Source: an uncultured Dehalococcoidia bacterium (GTDB taxonomy: Bacteria > Chloroflexota > Dehalococcoidia > Lucifugimonadales > Lucifugimonadaceae). From it: a DNA stretch of 64,000 nt. The notes under the pieces are model-generated. The model was not told the DNA's origin and made no database searches. It was given only the letters and a program-made list of their open reading frames with translations. Made by a program: the position numbers and the translations under genes. Within the stretch, counting starts at the first letter, position 1. Every line of letters begins with the position of its first letter. Location: NCBI GenBank assembly GCA_913048295.1, contig CAJWWK010000001.1, forward strand, positions 1 through 64,000, read 5' to 3'. Below are positions 9,956 to 18,768 of this stretch, piece by piece.

Positions 9956-11033
9956 TGGAGTCGTCTCCCGCGTTTTCGGCATCATCGCCGGCTTTTTCTA
10001 CTTCGCCGGTAACTTCGGCGACCTCGCCATCGGTTTCGGCATCGCCTTCACCTTCGGGGTTCTCCTCAGGCAGGTAGTTCTTCTCGGCAAGCTTGTCGTA
10101 AAGTTCGTCGAGGGATTTCTGGCCGAAGTTCCGGATTTTCAGCAACTCGCCCTTCGGCATCATCAGCACTTCGCCAACACGGTTGATGCCAGCGCGCTTC
10201 AGGCAGTTCAGGGTTCGGGCTGAGAGCGAGAGAGTTTCGACAAGGGTGTTGAACACCTCGGGCAGAACTCCCGGTACTCCTGGGACTTCCTCATCGTCCT
10301 GCGGCTTGTCGAGCCTTTTGAACAGGAAGAACCGCTCCATGAGCAGGTTGCCAGCCGCCTGTATCGCATCGAGCGGTGTAATCGTCCGGTCGGTCCATAC
10401 TTCGACGACCAGTCGTTCGAGGTCGGAGCGTTGGCCGACCCGAGTAGCTTCGACTGCGAAGTTTGCCTTGCGGACCGGCGTGAATATTGCATCGACCGGA
10501 AGCACACCGATCGGCAGGCCTTCTTCGTGGTTCGCGGGTTCGTAGCCGACACCCTGTTCAACGTTGAACTCGACCGAAAGCCGGGCTCCACCGTTGTCGA
10601 GTGTTGCAAGGTGGTGTTCCGGATTGACGATTTCAAAATCGGCGGTTGCCATTATGTCGCCAGCGCGTACCTCGCCCTCGCCATCGACTTCGAGCCGAAG
10701 TCGGCCGGGTCGGTCGGCCAGCGAACGCAGGCGTATGCCCTTCACGTTCAGCAGGAATTCAACGACCTCTTCCCGCATATGTTTGACGGTGGAGTACTCG
10801 TGGTGGATTCCATCAATCCTCACCCACGTGATTGCGGTACCCGAGAGCGCATTGAGCAACGATCGGCGTATTGGGTTGCCAAGAGTGACGCCCCAGCCGC
10901 GCTCAAGCGGCTCGGCTACGAACCGACCGTAAGTCTCTTCGTTTTCCTGAATTGTTATCGAGAGGTCTGGGACCTCGGGTGTTGGCGGCGGCAGTTCTTC
11001 CTGGGGAGTAATGCCGTACATTCGTTCGAGCAT
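9945..11033 (-). CDS. rpoA: DNA-directed RNA polymerase alpha subunit, with acidic C-terminal tail
   Basis: 362 aa; YGRFVAEPLERGWGVTLGNPIRRSLLNALSGTAITWVRIDG; C-terminal domain LSARTLNCLKRAGINRVGEVL; acidic Glu/Asp/Ala tail. Confidence 0.97.
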   Translation of the reverse strand: MLERMYGITPQEELPPPTPEVPDLSITIQENEETYGRFVAEPLERGWGVTLGNPIRRSLLNALSGTAITWVRIDGIHHEYSTVKHMREEVVEFLLNVKGIRLRSLADRPGRLRLEVDGEGEVRAGDIMATADFEIVNPEHHLATLDNGGARLSVEFNVEQGVGYEPANHEEGLPIGVLPVDAIFTPVRKANFAVEATRVGQRSDLERLVVEVWTDRTITPLDAIQAAGNLLMERFFLFKRLDKPQDDEEVPGVPGVLPEVFNTLVETLSLSARTLNCLKRAGINRVGEVLMMPKGELLKIRNFGQKSLDELYDKLAEKNYLPEENPEGEGDAETDGEVAEVTGEVEKAGDDAENAGDDSSEA

Positions 11034-11042
11034 CTGCGCGAA

Positions 11043-11669
11043 CTACCTCCTGGAGTAGTACTCCACTATTTGGCGTGTATCGATAGCGAGTTCGACGTCG
11101 CTTGGCTTCGGGAGCGTTACGACTTCACCAAGGGCCTTATCGGAGTCGACATTGAGCCAGCTCGGGATGATCGAGTTGGAACCCATGCCGGCGGAAACGA
11201 TGTCGAACAGTCCGGTTTCTTTCGACTTTTCGCGCCAGCTGATGCGATCACCCGGAGTCACCTGGTACGAAGGAATATTCACTTTTTTGCCATTCACCTG
11301 GATGTGGCCGTGTCCGACGATTTGCCGGGCCTGGGGCCGTGAATCGGCGAATCCAAGCCTGTAGACAACGTTGTCGAGCCGACTTTCGAGAAGCTGGAGC
11401 AGGCGGTCGCCTGTAACGCCTTGGAGTCGGCTCGCTTTTTTGTAGTAATTGCGGAACTGTCGCTCGAGCACGCCGTAGATAGCGCGTGCTTTCTGCTTTT
11501 CCCGCAACTGGGTGCCGTATTCAGAAATACGTCGCCTTCGCAGCTGAGTTGACTTATCGCCTGGCGAGCTCTTTCGCCGCTCCCATGCGCATTTGCCTGC
11601 GGGGCGGGAGCAGAGCTTCATTCCGAAGCGTCGGCAGTTCTTACATTTAGGTCCGGTATACCTTGCCAT
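11043..11669 (-). CDS. rpsD: 30S ribosomal protein S4
   Basis: 208 aa; MARYTGPKCKNCRRFGMKLC ... EKQKARAIYGVLERQFRNYYKKA; S4 RNA-binding domain. Confidence 0.97.
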   Translation of the reverse strand: MARYTGPKCKNCRRFGMKLCSRPAGKCAWERRKSSPGDKSTQLRRRRISEYGTQLREKQKARAIYGVLERQFRNYYKKASRLQGVTGDRLLQLLESRLDNVVYRLGFADSRPQARQIVGHGHIQVNGKKVNIPSYQVTPGDRISWREKSKETGLFDIVSAGMGSNSIIPSWLNVDSDKALGEVVTLPKPSDVELAIDTRQIVEYYSRR

Positions 11670-11802
11670 CTAGTTTCCTGGTTGCTCGTCGTGGCTCGTT
11701 ACTTGGTGGTTAATGTCGGTTTGTCGGCTGGATTCAAAGAGAAAGGCTGCAGTCCCGGCCCGATCTTGCCTGGCTGTGGTCTGCGGCCCTCGTGTGACGC
11801 GT

Positions 11803-12186
11803 TTAGACTCGACGTTTCTTTGGGGGTCGGCAGCCGTTGTGTGGAACTGGCGTGACGTCGCGTATCGACACCACTCGTATTCCTGCGGCCTGGATTGCCC
11901 TGATCGCGGCCTCTCGGCCCGCGCCCGGGCCTTTGACCATCACGTTCACTGTTTTGAGCCCGTGCTCGATTGCTGAACGCGCCGCGGATTCGCCTGCGCG
12001 TTGAGCTGCAAATGCGGTCGATTTTCTCGAACCGCGAAAGCCCATTGCCCCTGCGCTGCCCTGTGAAATTACGTTGCCCTGCGGGTCGGTCAATGTAATC
12101 AGGGTGTTATTGAACGTTGCGTTGATATACGCCTTACCCTGTGGGACAAATTTTTTCTCGCGTCGTCGCGTTCGCTGCCTTGGCAT
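11803..12186 (-). CDS. rpsK: 30S ribosomal protein S11
   Basis: 127 aa; [46 protein letters not shown] ... [18 protein letters not shown]. Confidence 0.97.
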   Translation of the reverse strand: MPRQRTRRREKKFVPQGKAYINATFNNTLITLTDPQGNVISQGSAGAMGFRGSRKSTAFAAQRAGESAARSAIEHGLKTVNVMVKGPGAGREAAIRAIQAAGIRVVSIRDVTPVPHNGCRPPKKRRV

Positions 12187-12299
12187 ATTTCTTTCTTTGT
12201 TCTTCTTTCTTCAAACGAGCGACTTACGCCGCGATACTTTTTAGATTGGCCGGAACACCTACTGGCGGTATTACTGACGTTTCCGGGTGGTTATCAGCC

Positions 12300-12683
12300 C
12301 TAGTGAGCTGCAACTCGCTTCCGACCGGCGACTGTCTGTCGGCGTCCCCGCTTTGTTCGAGCGTTGGTCTTTGTTCGCTGTCCCCGGACCGGCAGGCCCC
12401 TGCGGTGGCGTACACCCCGAAACGTCTGAATATCCGTGAGTCGCCGGATGTTCAGCTGGGTTTCACGCCGAAGGTCACCCTCTATCAGCAGGCCCGTTCT
12501 TTCGACGGCGCTGCGAACTCGGGCGAGGTCTTCGTCGGTAAGGTCCCGGGCTCGTGTCGTGTCACCCATGCCAACGTCGCCCACGATTTTTTTGGATGTG
12601 GTGCGCCCGATGCCATAGATAGCAGTCAGTGCGATTTCGAGCCTCTGGTTGTCTGGAATGTTTACGCCGGCGATTATCGCCAT
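12300..12683 (-). CDS. rpsM: 30S ribosomal protein S13
   Basis: 127 aa; MAIIAGVNIPDNQRLEIALTAIYGIG ... RGVRHRRGLPVRGQRTKTNARTKRG. Confidence 0.97.
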   Translation of the reverse strand: MAIIAGVNIPDNQRLEIALTAIYGIGRTTSKKIVGDVGMGDTTRARDLTDEDLARVRSAVERTGLLIEGDLRRETQLNIRRLTDIQTFRGVRHRRGLPVRGQRTKTNARTKRGRRQTVAGRKRVAAH

Positions 12684-12707
12684 GGGGCCGATTCTCCTGT
12701 TTTACGG

Positions 12708-12824
12708 CTAGCCCTGCCGCGCCTTGAGGCGGGGGGTTTGCTTGTTGATCACATAGACGCGGCCTTTACGGCGAACGATTTTACTGCCGGGGTGCTTTGC
12801 CTTGACTGATGCCTTGACTTTCAT
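12708..12824 (-). CDS. rpmJ: 50S ribosomal protein L36, cysteine-free (zinc-independent) form
   Basis: Not in the ORF track; reverse complement 12824-12708 reads [38 protein letters not shown], between infA and rpsM as expected. Confidence 0.93.
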   Translation of the reverse strand: MKVKASVKAKHPGSKIVRRKGRVYVINKQTPRLKARQG

Positions 12825-12843
12825 GGTGTTTCTTTCGAGTCGC

Positions 12844-13062
12844 TTACTTGAACCGGTAGGTGATCCTGCCGCGTGTCAGGTCGTAGGCCGAGAGTTCGAC
12901 CATGACCTTGTCGCCCGGCAAGATGCGGATGAAGTTCTTACGGATTTTTCCCGATGCGTGAGCGAGGACTTCGTGACCGTTTGGAAGTTCGATCTTGAAA
13001 AAGGCGTTGGGCAACGCCTCGTTCACGAGTCCCTCGACCTCAATTGCTTCCTTTTTTGCCAA
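12844..13062 (-). CDS. infA: translation initiation factor IF-1
   Basis: 72 aa; [58 protein letters not shown]. Confidence 0.97.
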   Translation of the reverse strand: MAKKEAIEVEGLVNEALPNAFFKIELPNGHEVLAHASGKIRKNFIRILPGDKVMVELSAYDLTRGRITYRFK

Positions 13063-13095
13063 ATATCTTAACGCCCCGTTGATTCTCGTTCACAG

Positions 13096-13521
13096 TTATT
13101 CAACTGTGAGAATTTCAGGCCCGTCCTCCGTAACTGCAACGGTATGTTCGAAATGGCAGGAAAGTGCGCCATCTTCAGTGGCCACCGTCCATCCGTTATC
13201 GAGCATCCGCGTTTTCCACACTCCCACATTCACCATCGGTTCGATTGCCAAAACGAGACCGGGACGCAATTCCAAACCCTACCCGGATGGGCCTAAGTTC
13301 GGGACCTGCGGTGGTTCGTGCAAATCCTTTGCCCGGCGAGTGATATCGTCGAGTTCTCGGGTCGTGATCCCCCGTTCCAGCGCCTCGAACGCCTGCCGGA
13401 CGGCAAACGCGACAGTCCGCCCTGCTTCGCGCATAAGTTCCAGCTCCCCTGCCGTCTTATAAATGGCACTGGGAGCAGGTTTACCGCTTGTTGCGAACCT
13501 GAGCGTAGATTTGCCGTTCAA
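13096..13521 (-). pseudogene. map: methionine aminopeptidase remnant (internal deletion plus in-frame TAG)
   Basis: N-terminal MetAP segment IYKTAGELELMREAGRTVAFAVRQAFEALERGITTRELDDI joined directly to [40 protein letters not shown]...[20 protein letters not shown]; the ~100+ residue middle is absent; position adk-[map]-infA is the canonical map locus. Confidence 0.88.
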
Positions 13522-13557
13522 TAGTCGTTCACTCTTAAGTATATCCCAAACTGGATT

Positions 13558-14217
13558 TCAGTTCGCATTTACGCCAGGCATTCCGGACTTTATTGTTTGT
13601 GATAGTTTCTCAAACACTTCATCTGGCGAGCCGGTCGCCACTATTTCGACTACGTCACCATGCGATTTGTAGTAGTCCAGTACGGGGGCGGTGAGGTCCT
13701 GATACACCTTCATTCGGTGGGTAACCGCTTCCGGTCTATCGTCGACCCGAACTGCCACAGAACCGCCGCAATTGTCGCAGATACCGGGCTGAGAGGGTGG
13801 ATCGGATTCGAGGCTGTACGGAGTCTGGCAGTCGCCGCACAGCGCCCTGTTCGAGAGTCTTTTTACCAGTTCGTCGATGTCGACGGACATATGTATTACC
13901 TGGTCGACGGGCGTAGTGGTTTGTTCGAGGGCTTCATCGAGGGCTTTTGCCTGGACGACCGTACGAGGAAAACCATCGAGCAGTATCCCGGCCGGATGGT
14001 CGATGTGCTGCTGGATCATCGCGATTATGTGGAAGTCTGGAACGAGGTCGCCCCGGTCCATGAAGCCTTTTGCCAGCAGGCCGAGCTCTGATCCCGAGGC
14101 CACTTCAGCACGGAGCATGTCGCCAGTCGAGAGGTGCTTCATGCCGGTCGACTCAGAAAGCCGACGTGCCTGTGTGCCTTTACCCGCGCCGGGCGGACCC
14201 ATTAATACGATACGCAT
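13558..14217 (-). CDS. adk: adenylate kinase
   Basis: 219 aa; MRIVLMGPPGAGKGTQARRLSESTGMKHLSTGDMLRAEVASGSELG; zinc-lid Cys residues. Confidence 0.97.
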   Translation of the reverse strand: MRIVLMGPPGAGKGTQARRLSESTGMKHLSTGDMLRAEVASGSELGLLAKGFMDRGDLVPDFHIIAMIQQHIDHPAGILLDGFPRTVVQAKALDEALEQTTTPVDQVIHMSVDIDELVKRLSNRALCGDCQTPYSLESDPPSQPGICDNCGGSVAVRVDDRPEAVTHRMKVYQDLTAPVLDYYKSHGDVVEIVATGSPDEVFEKLSQTIKSGMPGVNAN

Positions 14218-14235
14218 TCTCGTTCTCTTCGCTCT

Positions 14236-15591
14236 CTAGCGGACGAATCCTTCGTAGTTGCGCATCAGGAGTTGAGATTCGAGCTGTCGCATTGTGTCGA
14301 GCGCCACGCCCACCATGATGAGCAGGCTTGTGCTCTGGATGATCGTGGTCGCGCTGGGCAAATTGGTGACCAGTTGTGCGAGGAACGGCATGATGGCGAT
14401 GAAGCCGAGGAACAACGCGCCACCCCACGTGATTCTCAATACCACGCGCATGAGGTAGACCTTCGTTGGCGGTCCCGGGCGTATTCCCGGTACGAATCCG
14501 CCATTTTTCTGAAGATTCTCTGCCAGGTTCTGCTGGTTGTGCACAACGAGCGTGTAGAAAAAGGTGAAGACGATGACAAGCAGGAATATGGCCACCCAGT
14601 AGATTGTGCTGGTTGGGCCGAATGAGTTCTGGAAGAAGCTGGCGACGGTCGAGACGAACCCACCGGAGCCGTCGTTGAAGTAGCTGGCGATCACTGACGG
14701 CAGAATCAGAATCGAGAAGGCAAAAATAAGCGGGATCATTCCGGCCGCGTTTACCCGCAGCGGAATATGCGTGGCACCCGATTGTCTATACATCTGGCCG
14801 CCTCTGAACACACTGCGGCCGTACTGGACCGGAATCCGACGCTGTGCTTCGGCGAAGTAGACGATCATGTAGACAATGGCTAAAGCGATGAAAATCAGCA
14901 TGCCGACCTGGAAAACTTGGTCGCGCAGGAGCCATAACTGACCGACTACGCTTGGCAGGGTCGACACGATGCCGGCGAAGATGATCAGCGATATGCCGTT
15001 GCCGATTCCCTTCTCGGTTATGAGCTCGCCCATCCACACAAGCAACATCGTGCCTGCTGTCATGGCGGTGAGAATGGCCATCGTGTTCAACGTATTGGCG
15101 CCCAGCCCGATACCGCTGATTGCCGCTCCGCCAGTCGAGACGAAACCGCCGGCAAACAGGTTCAGCTGGCCGTAGCCCTGCAGGAATGCGAGCGGGACTG
15201 TCAGATAGTGAGTGTACTTGTTGATGGTCTGACGACCGCCTTCGCCTTCCTGAGATAGGTTTTTCAGGGTAGGGATGATGGGCGTCAAGATTTGCAGGAT
15301 GATGGACGCGGTGATGTACGGGTAGACACCGAGGGCCGCGATAGACAGGTTGCGGAGCGCTCCGCCGGAGAAGAGGTCGAGGAATCCGAGCAGGGGGTTG
15401 GCCTCGAATGCTGCGGCTAGGGCTTCGCGATCGACTCCCGGTACCGGGACGTGGGCGAAGAACCTGAAAATAACGAGAATTCCCAGTGTGAAAAGAATTT
15501 TGAAACGCAGGTCAGGAATGCGCCATGCATCTGCTGCGGCGCGAAATAGTGCCGGTACTGCCGATTCTGATGCTTGCTTGGCCTGGGTCAT
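14236..15591 (-). CDS. secY: preprotein translocase subunit SecY
   Basis: 451 aa multi-pass; IPDLRFKILFTLGILVIFRFFAHVPVPGVD ... GKAL-type SecY signatures; location between rplO and adk. Confidence 0.97.
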   Translation of the reverse strand: MTQAKQASESAVPALFRAAADAWRIPDLRFKILFTLGILVIFRFFAHVPVPGVDREALAAAFEANPLLGFLDLFSGGALRNLSIAALGVYPYITASIILQILTPIIPTLKNLSQEGEGGRQTINKYTHYLTVPLAFLQGYGQLNLFAGGFVSTGGAAISGIGLGANTLNTMAILTAMTAGTMLLVWMGELITEKGIGNGISLIIFAGIVSTLPSVVGQLWLLRDQVFQVGMLIFIALAIVYMIVYFAEAQRRIPVQYGRSVFRGGQMYRQSGATHIPLRVNAAGMIPLIFAFSILILPSVIASYFNDGSGGFVSTVASFFQNSFGPTSTIYWVAIFLLVIVFTFFYTLVVHNQQNLAENLQKNGGFVPGIRPGPPTKVYLMRVVLRITWGGALFLGFIAIMPFLAQLVTNLPSATTIIQSTSLLIMVGVALDTMRQLESQLLMRNYEGFVR

Positions 15592-15593
15592 AT

Positions 15594-16088
15594 TTATTCA
15601 GCCGTTTCGGTCGCTTCGGCCTTTGGGGCTTTATCTTCTTTGGGCGCGTCGATAACTGTTACGGTGCCACCGGCCGCTTCGATCTTTTTCCTGGCAGATT
15701 TGCTGAATGCGTGGGCCGTGACATTGAGTTTCTTGGTCAGTTCGCCGTCACCCAGTATTTTGACTCTGGTTTTCTTCTTGCGCAGTATTCGGGCTTCAAA
15801 CAGGCTGTCGGGTGTCACCTTTGAGCCTGGCCGCAGTTCCTGGAGTGTTGAAAGGTTCACGGGCGCAGTTTCGACGCGGAATATGTTCGTGAAGCCGCGC
15901 ATGTGGGGCAATCGCTTGATGAGCGGCAGTTGTCCGCCTTCAAACAGGAATGGGACGTGCCCGGTCTGCTTCTGGCCTTTGGAACCGCGTCCGGAATAGG
16001 TACCGCGGCCCGAACCGTCGCCGCGGCCGACGCGCTTACGCGGTCTTCGGGAATTTTTAGATGGTTTTAGCTGGTGTAGTCCGGGCAT
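15594..16088 (-). CDS. rplO: 50S ribosomal protein L15
   Basis: 164 aa; LHQLKPSKNSRRPRKRVGRGDGSGRGTYSGRGSKGQK. Confidence 0.96.
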   Translation of the reverse strand: MPGLHQLKPSKNSRRPRKRVGRGDGSGRGTYSGRGSKGQKQTGHVPFLFEGGQLPLIKRLPHMRGFTNIFRVETAPVNLSTLQELRPGSKVTPDSLFEARILRKKKTRVKILGDGELTKKLNVTAHAFSKSARKKIEAAGGTVTVIDAPKEDKAPKAEATETAE

Positions 16089-16148
16089 TTCTTGATTTTT
16101 ACTTACTCTGAGATTTACGTGCAGTTGGTAGGAATACGTGAATTGAGG

Positions 16149-16331
16149 TTATTTCTCAGCTTCGACGGTAACGAGGTGGACGACTCTTTTGATCATTCCA
16201 CGCGTTACCGCGTTGTCTTCCTGAACGACTTCGTGTCGGATTTTGCGAAGCCCGAGGGCCTTTAGCGTTGCGCGCTGGTTAGGCTTGGTGCCGATGCCGC
16301 TGCGGATCTGTGTAATGCGTAGTTTTGCCAT
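16149..16331 (-). CDS. rpmD: 50S ribosomal protein L30
   Basis: 60 aa; [57 protein letters not shown]. Confidence 0.96.
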   Translation of the reverse strand: MAKLRITQIRSGIGTKPNQRATLKALGLRKIRHEVVQEDNAVTRGMIKRVVHLVTVEAEK

Positions 16332-16347
16332 GTTAATCCTGACCTAG

Positions 16348-17040
16348 CTACGAGGCAGTTTCGTCGCCTGGCTTGGTTCCACCTTTGCGTCGTTCAACAG
16401 TTGCGACAGGGTCGCGAAGTTGATCGAGCGCTTCGAGTGTGGCCTTGACAATATTGATTACGTTTGGCGACCCGAAGGTCTTGGAAAGCACGTCTTTCAC
16501 ACCGACGGCTTCCATTACGGCTCGAACTCCTCCACCTGCGATTACGCCGGTGCCGGGGGCTGCAGGTTTCAGAAGTACCTTTGCGCCCGAGAACTTGGTC
16601 GTGACCGGGTGCGGGATCGTCGGGCCATTAAGAGTGACGTGCTTCATCGCTTTCTTGGCGTACGTCGTTCCTTTGCGAACGGCATCTGGAACCGCACCGG
16701 CTTTCCCGAGAGCTGCACCAACATTGCCGTTGCCGTCGCCAACAACGACCATTGCGTTAAATGTGAGGTTTCGGCCGCCCTTGACGACCTTCGATACACG
16801 TCGAATTTTGACGACGCGCTCGACGAGGCCTGAATCTTCTTCTTCTCGTCGCGGTCGGCGTCCTCTGCGGTCGCCACCTGGTCCACGTCCACCACCTTGG
16901 CCGCGTCCGCCACCACCACCGGGGCCGCCCGGACCTCGTCCGCCACCACCACCGGGGCCGCCCGGACCTCGCCCGCCGCGTCCACCGGAATCGCCGCCCC
17001 CGCGAGGGCCTCCGCGTCCTTTGTTCTGAGTGGAAACCAT
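16348..17040 (-). CDS. rpsE: 30S ribosomal protein S5 with Gly/Arg-rich N-terminal extension
   Basis: 230 aa; core [53 protein letters not shown] preceded by ~65 aa of [11 protein letters not shown] repeats. Confidence 0.96.
   Translation of the reverse strand: MVSTQNKGRGGPRGGGDSGGRGGRGPGGPGGGGGRGPGGPGGGGGRGQGGGRGPGGDRRGRRPRREEEDSGLVERVVKIRRVSKVVKGGRNLTFNAMVVVGDGNGNVGAALGKAGAVPDAVRKGTTYAKKAMKHVTLNGPTIPHPVTTKFSGAKVLLKPAAPGTGVIAGGGVRAVMEAVGVKDVLSKTFGSPNVINIVKATLEALDQLRDPVATVERRKGGTKPGDETAS
16904..16969 (-). repeat. two perfect 33-bp tandem repeat copies in the rpsE 5' region
   Basis: cgtccgccaccaccaccggggccgcccggacct repeated exactly twice (16904-16936, 16937-16969). Confidence 0.95.
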
Positions 17041-17394
17041 TTAGAAGCTAAGTCCTTCCGAGCGGGCTGCGTCGGCTAATGCCTTAACCCGGCCGTGATA
17101 TTTGTAACCGCCGCGGTCGAAAACGACCTTCGTGACCCCTGCCGCGAGCGCCTGCTTTGCAACTAACTCACCCACCGCTTTGGCGACAACGGTTTTCGTG
17201 TCACCAGATTTCAGTTCGAGAGAGGTTGCCGAAGCCAGAGTGTGGCCGCGTTCATCATCGATAATCTGGGCGTAGATGTGATTACTGCTACGGAAAACCG
17301 CGAGTCGCGGTCGGTCGGCGATGCCGCGCACGTTTTTTCGCACGCGCCTGTGCCTGATCCACCGCTTCCTTGTATCGAATTTATTGCTGCCCAT
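17041..17394 (-). CDS. rplR: 50S ribosomal protein L18
   Basis: 117 aa; [42 protein letters not shown] ... [26 protein letters not shown]. Confidence 0.96.
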   Translation of the reverse strand: MGSNKFDTRKRWIRHRRVRKNVRGIADRPRLAVFRSSNHIYAQIIDDERGHTLASATSLELKSGDTKTVVAKAVGELVAKQALAAGVTKVVFDRGGYKYHGRVKALADAARSEGLSF

Positions 17395-17397
17395 TGT

Positions 17398-17946
17398 TTA
17401 CACACCCGTGGAGACGGCCGTCTTACCAGCCTTACGTCGGATTACTTCGTCTGAATATTTAATGCCTTTTCCGGTGTAGGGATTCGGCTTGCGGACTTTT
17501 CGTATCTGTGCGGCCTGCTCGCCCACGTCTTCTTTGCTCGGCCCGCTGATAACAATAAACGTCTGACCATCGGCAACGAGGGTGTTGTCGCCGATCGGGT
17601 CGACGAAAACTGGGTGCGAGTAACCGACGTTGACTTCCAGCCCTTTGCCCTTTTGTTGCACACGGTAACCAGTGCCGATTAGTTCGAGTCGCTTTGAGAA
17701 GCCGTCGGAGCATCCGATCACCATGTTGTTCAGCAGGCTGCGAGTAAGGCCGTGCAGCGCTCGCTGATCGGGTTCGTCGTTTGGACGCGCGACCGTAATA
17801 ACCCCGTCGGTGAGGTCAATTTTCATAGTGGCTGGCAGGGTTCGGGTAAGTTCGCCGATCTTGCCTTTAACCGTGACAGTAGTGCCATCGACTTTTACGT
17901 CGACGCCGCCGGGCACGGTGATTGGGGTTTTACCTATTCGAGACAC
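17398..17946 (-). CDS. rplF: 50S ribosomal protein L6
   Basis: 182 aa; MSRIGKTPITVPGGVDVKVDG ... IRKVRKPNPYTGKGIKYSDEVIRRKAGKTA. Confidence 0.97.
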   Translation of the reverse strand: MSRIGKTPITVPGGVDVKVDGTTVTVKGKIGELTRTLPATMKIDLTDGVITVARPNDEPDQRALHGLTRSLLNNMVIGCSDGFSKRLELIGTGYRVQQKGKGLEVNVGYSHPVFVDPIGDNTLVADGQTFIVISGPSKEDVGEQAAQIRKVRKPNPYTGKGIKYSDEVIRRKAGKTAVSTGV

Positions 17947-17996
17947 GTCAGATTTTCTCTCGTAAATGAATTTAGAAACAACTGTCCGGTTCGTTT

Positions 17997-18398
17997 TTAC
18001 CAGACGTAGAAAAGCAGTTCACCGCCGACTCCCTGTCGGCGCGCCTGCTGGCCTGTCATCACACCTTTGGAGGTAGACATGAATCCGACCCCGATACCGC
18101 CGAAGTACCTAGGCACTTCGTTCTTTCCAACGTAAACCCTGAGGCCGGGTTTGCTGACCCGCTTCAAACCCTGGATGACCGGGGTCTTATCTTCGTAGTA
18201 CCGAAGTTGAACTTCGAGTTTTTTATTTACAGAATCTTCGTCTACTGACTTGAAACTGGTAATAAAGCCCTCATCGGATAAGAGCTTTAGCAGTGAGGAT
18301 TTCATCCGTGAAGCGGGGACTTCGACGGCCTCATGCCTCACCTGGACCGCGTTACGGATACGGGTGAGCATGTCGGATATGGGATCTGTTACTGGCAT
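17997..18398 (-). CDS. rpsH: 30S ribosomal protein S8
   Basis: 133 aa; DPISDMLTRIRNAVQVRHEAVEVPASRMKSSL ... STSKGVMTGQQARRQGVGGELLFYVW. Confidence 0.97.
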   Translation of the reverse strand: MPVTDPISDMLTRIRNAVQVRHEAVEVPASRMKSSLLKLLSDEGFITSFKSVDEDSVNKKLEVQLRYYEDKTPVIQGLKRVSKPGLRVYVGKNEVPRYFGGIGVGFMSTSKGVMTGQQARRQGVGGELLFYVW

Positions 18399-18429
18399 CT
18401 TGATCGATTCTCTTAGTAGTCAGCTGTAA

Positions 18430-18735
18430 TTACAGGCTTCCCTTGCGGATTCCGGGCAGTTCGCCCTTCAGCGCAAGATCGCGGAATGTGATTCGTGAGA
18501 GGCCAAAGAAGCGCATGTATCCCCGTGGTCGGCCTGTGACGGCACAGCGGTTTCGCAATCGGATTTTTGCCGAGTTTCGAGGTAGCTTTGCAAGTTCCTG
18601 TCGAGCTGCGAACCGTTCTTCGGGAGTTCGGTTAATATCGACCGAAATCTTGCGAAATTCGCTTCGTTTTTCGGCGTAAGCATCGACCAGTCTCTGGCGG
18701 CGCTTTTCTCTTTCGATCATCGACTTCTTAGCCAA
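18430..18735 (-). CDS. rpsN: 30S ribosomal protein S14 (long, zinc-free form)
   Basis: 101 aa; RNSAKIRLRNRCAVTGRPRGYMRFFGLSRITFRDLALKGELPGIRKGSL; single Cys, no CxxC pairs. Confidence 0.96.
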   Translation of the reverse strand: MAKKSMIEREKRRQRLVDAYAEKRSEFRKISVDINRTPEERFAARQELAKLPRNSAKIRLRNRCAVTGRPRGYMRFFGLSRITFRDLALKGELPGIRKGSL

Positions 18736-18768
18736 TACAGATATCTCCAGGCGGTTTAGCCAAATGAA

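Noticed and set aside
10431-11342. 303-aa plus-strand ORF
   Set aside because: Antisense to rpoA and rpsD; a high-GC mirror ORF without recognisable protein features.
13277-13282. Recoding (programmed readthrough) of the TAG in map
   Set aside because: The gene also lacks its central catalytic segment, so decay or misassembly explains it better than recoding.
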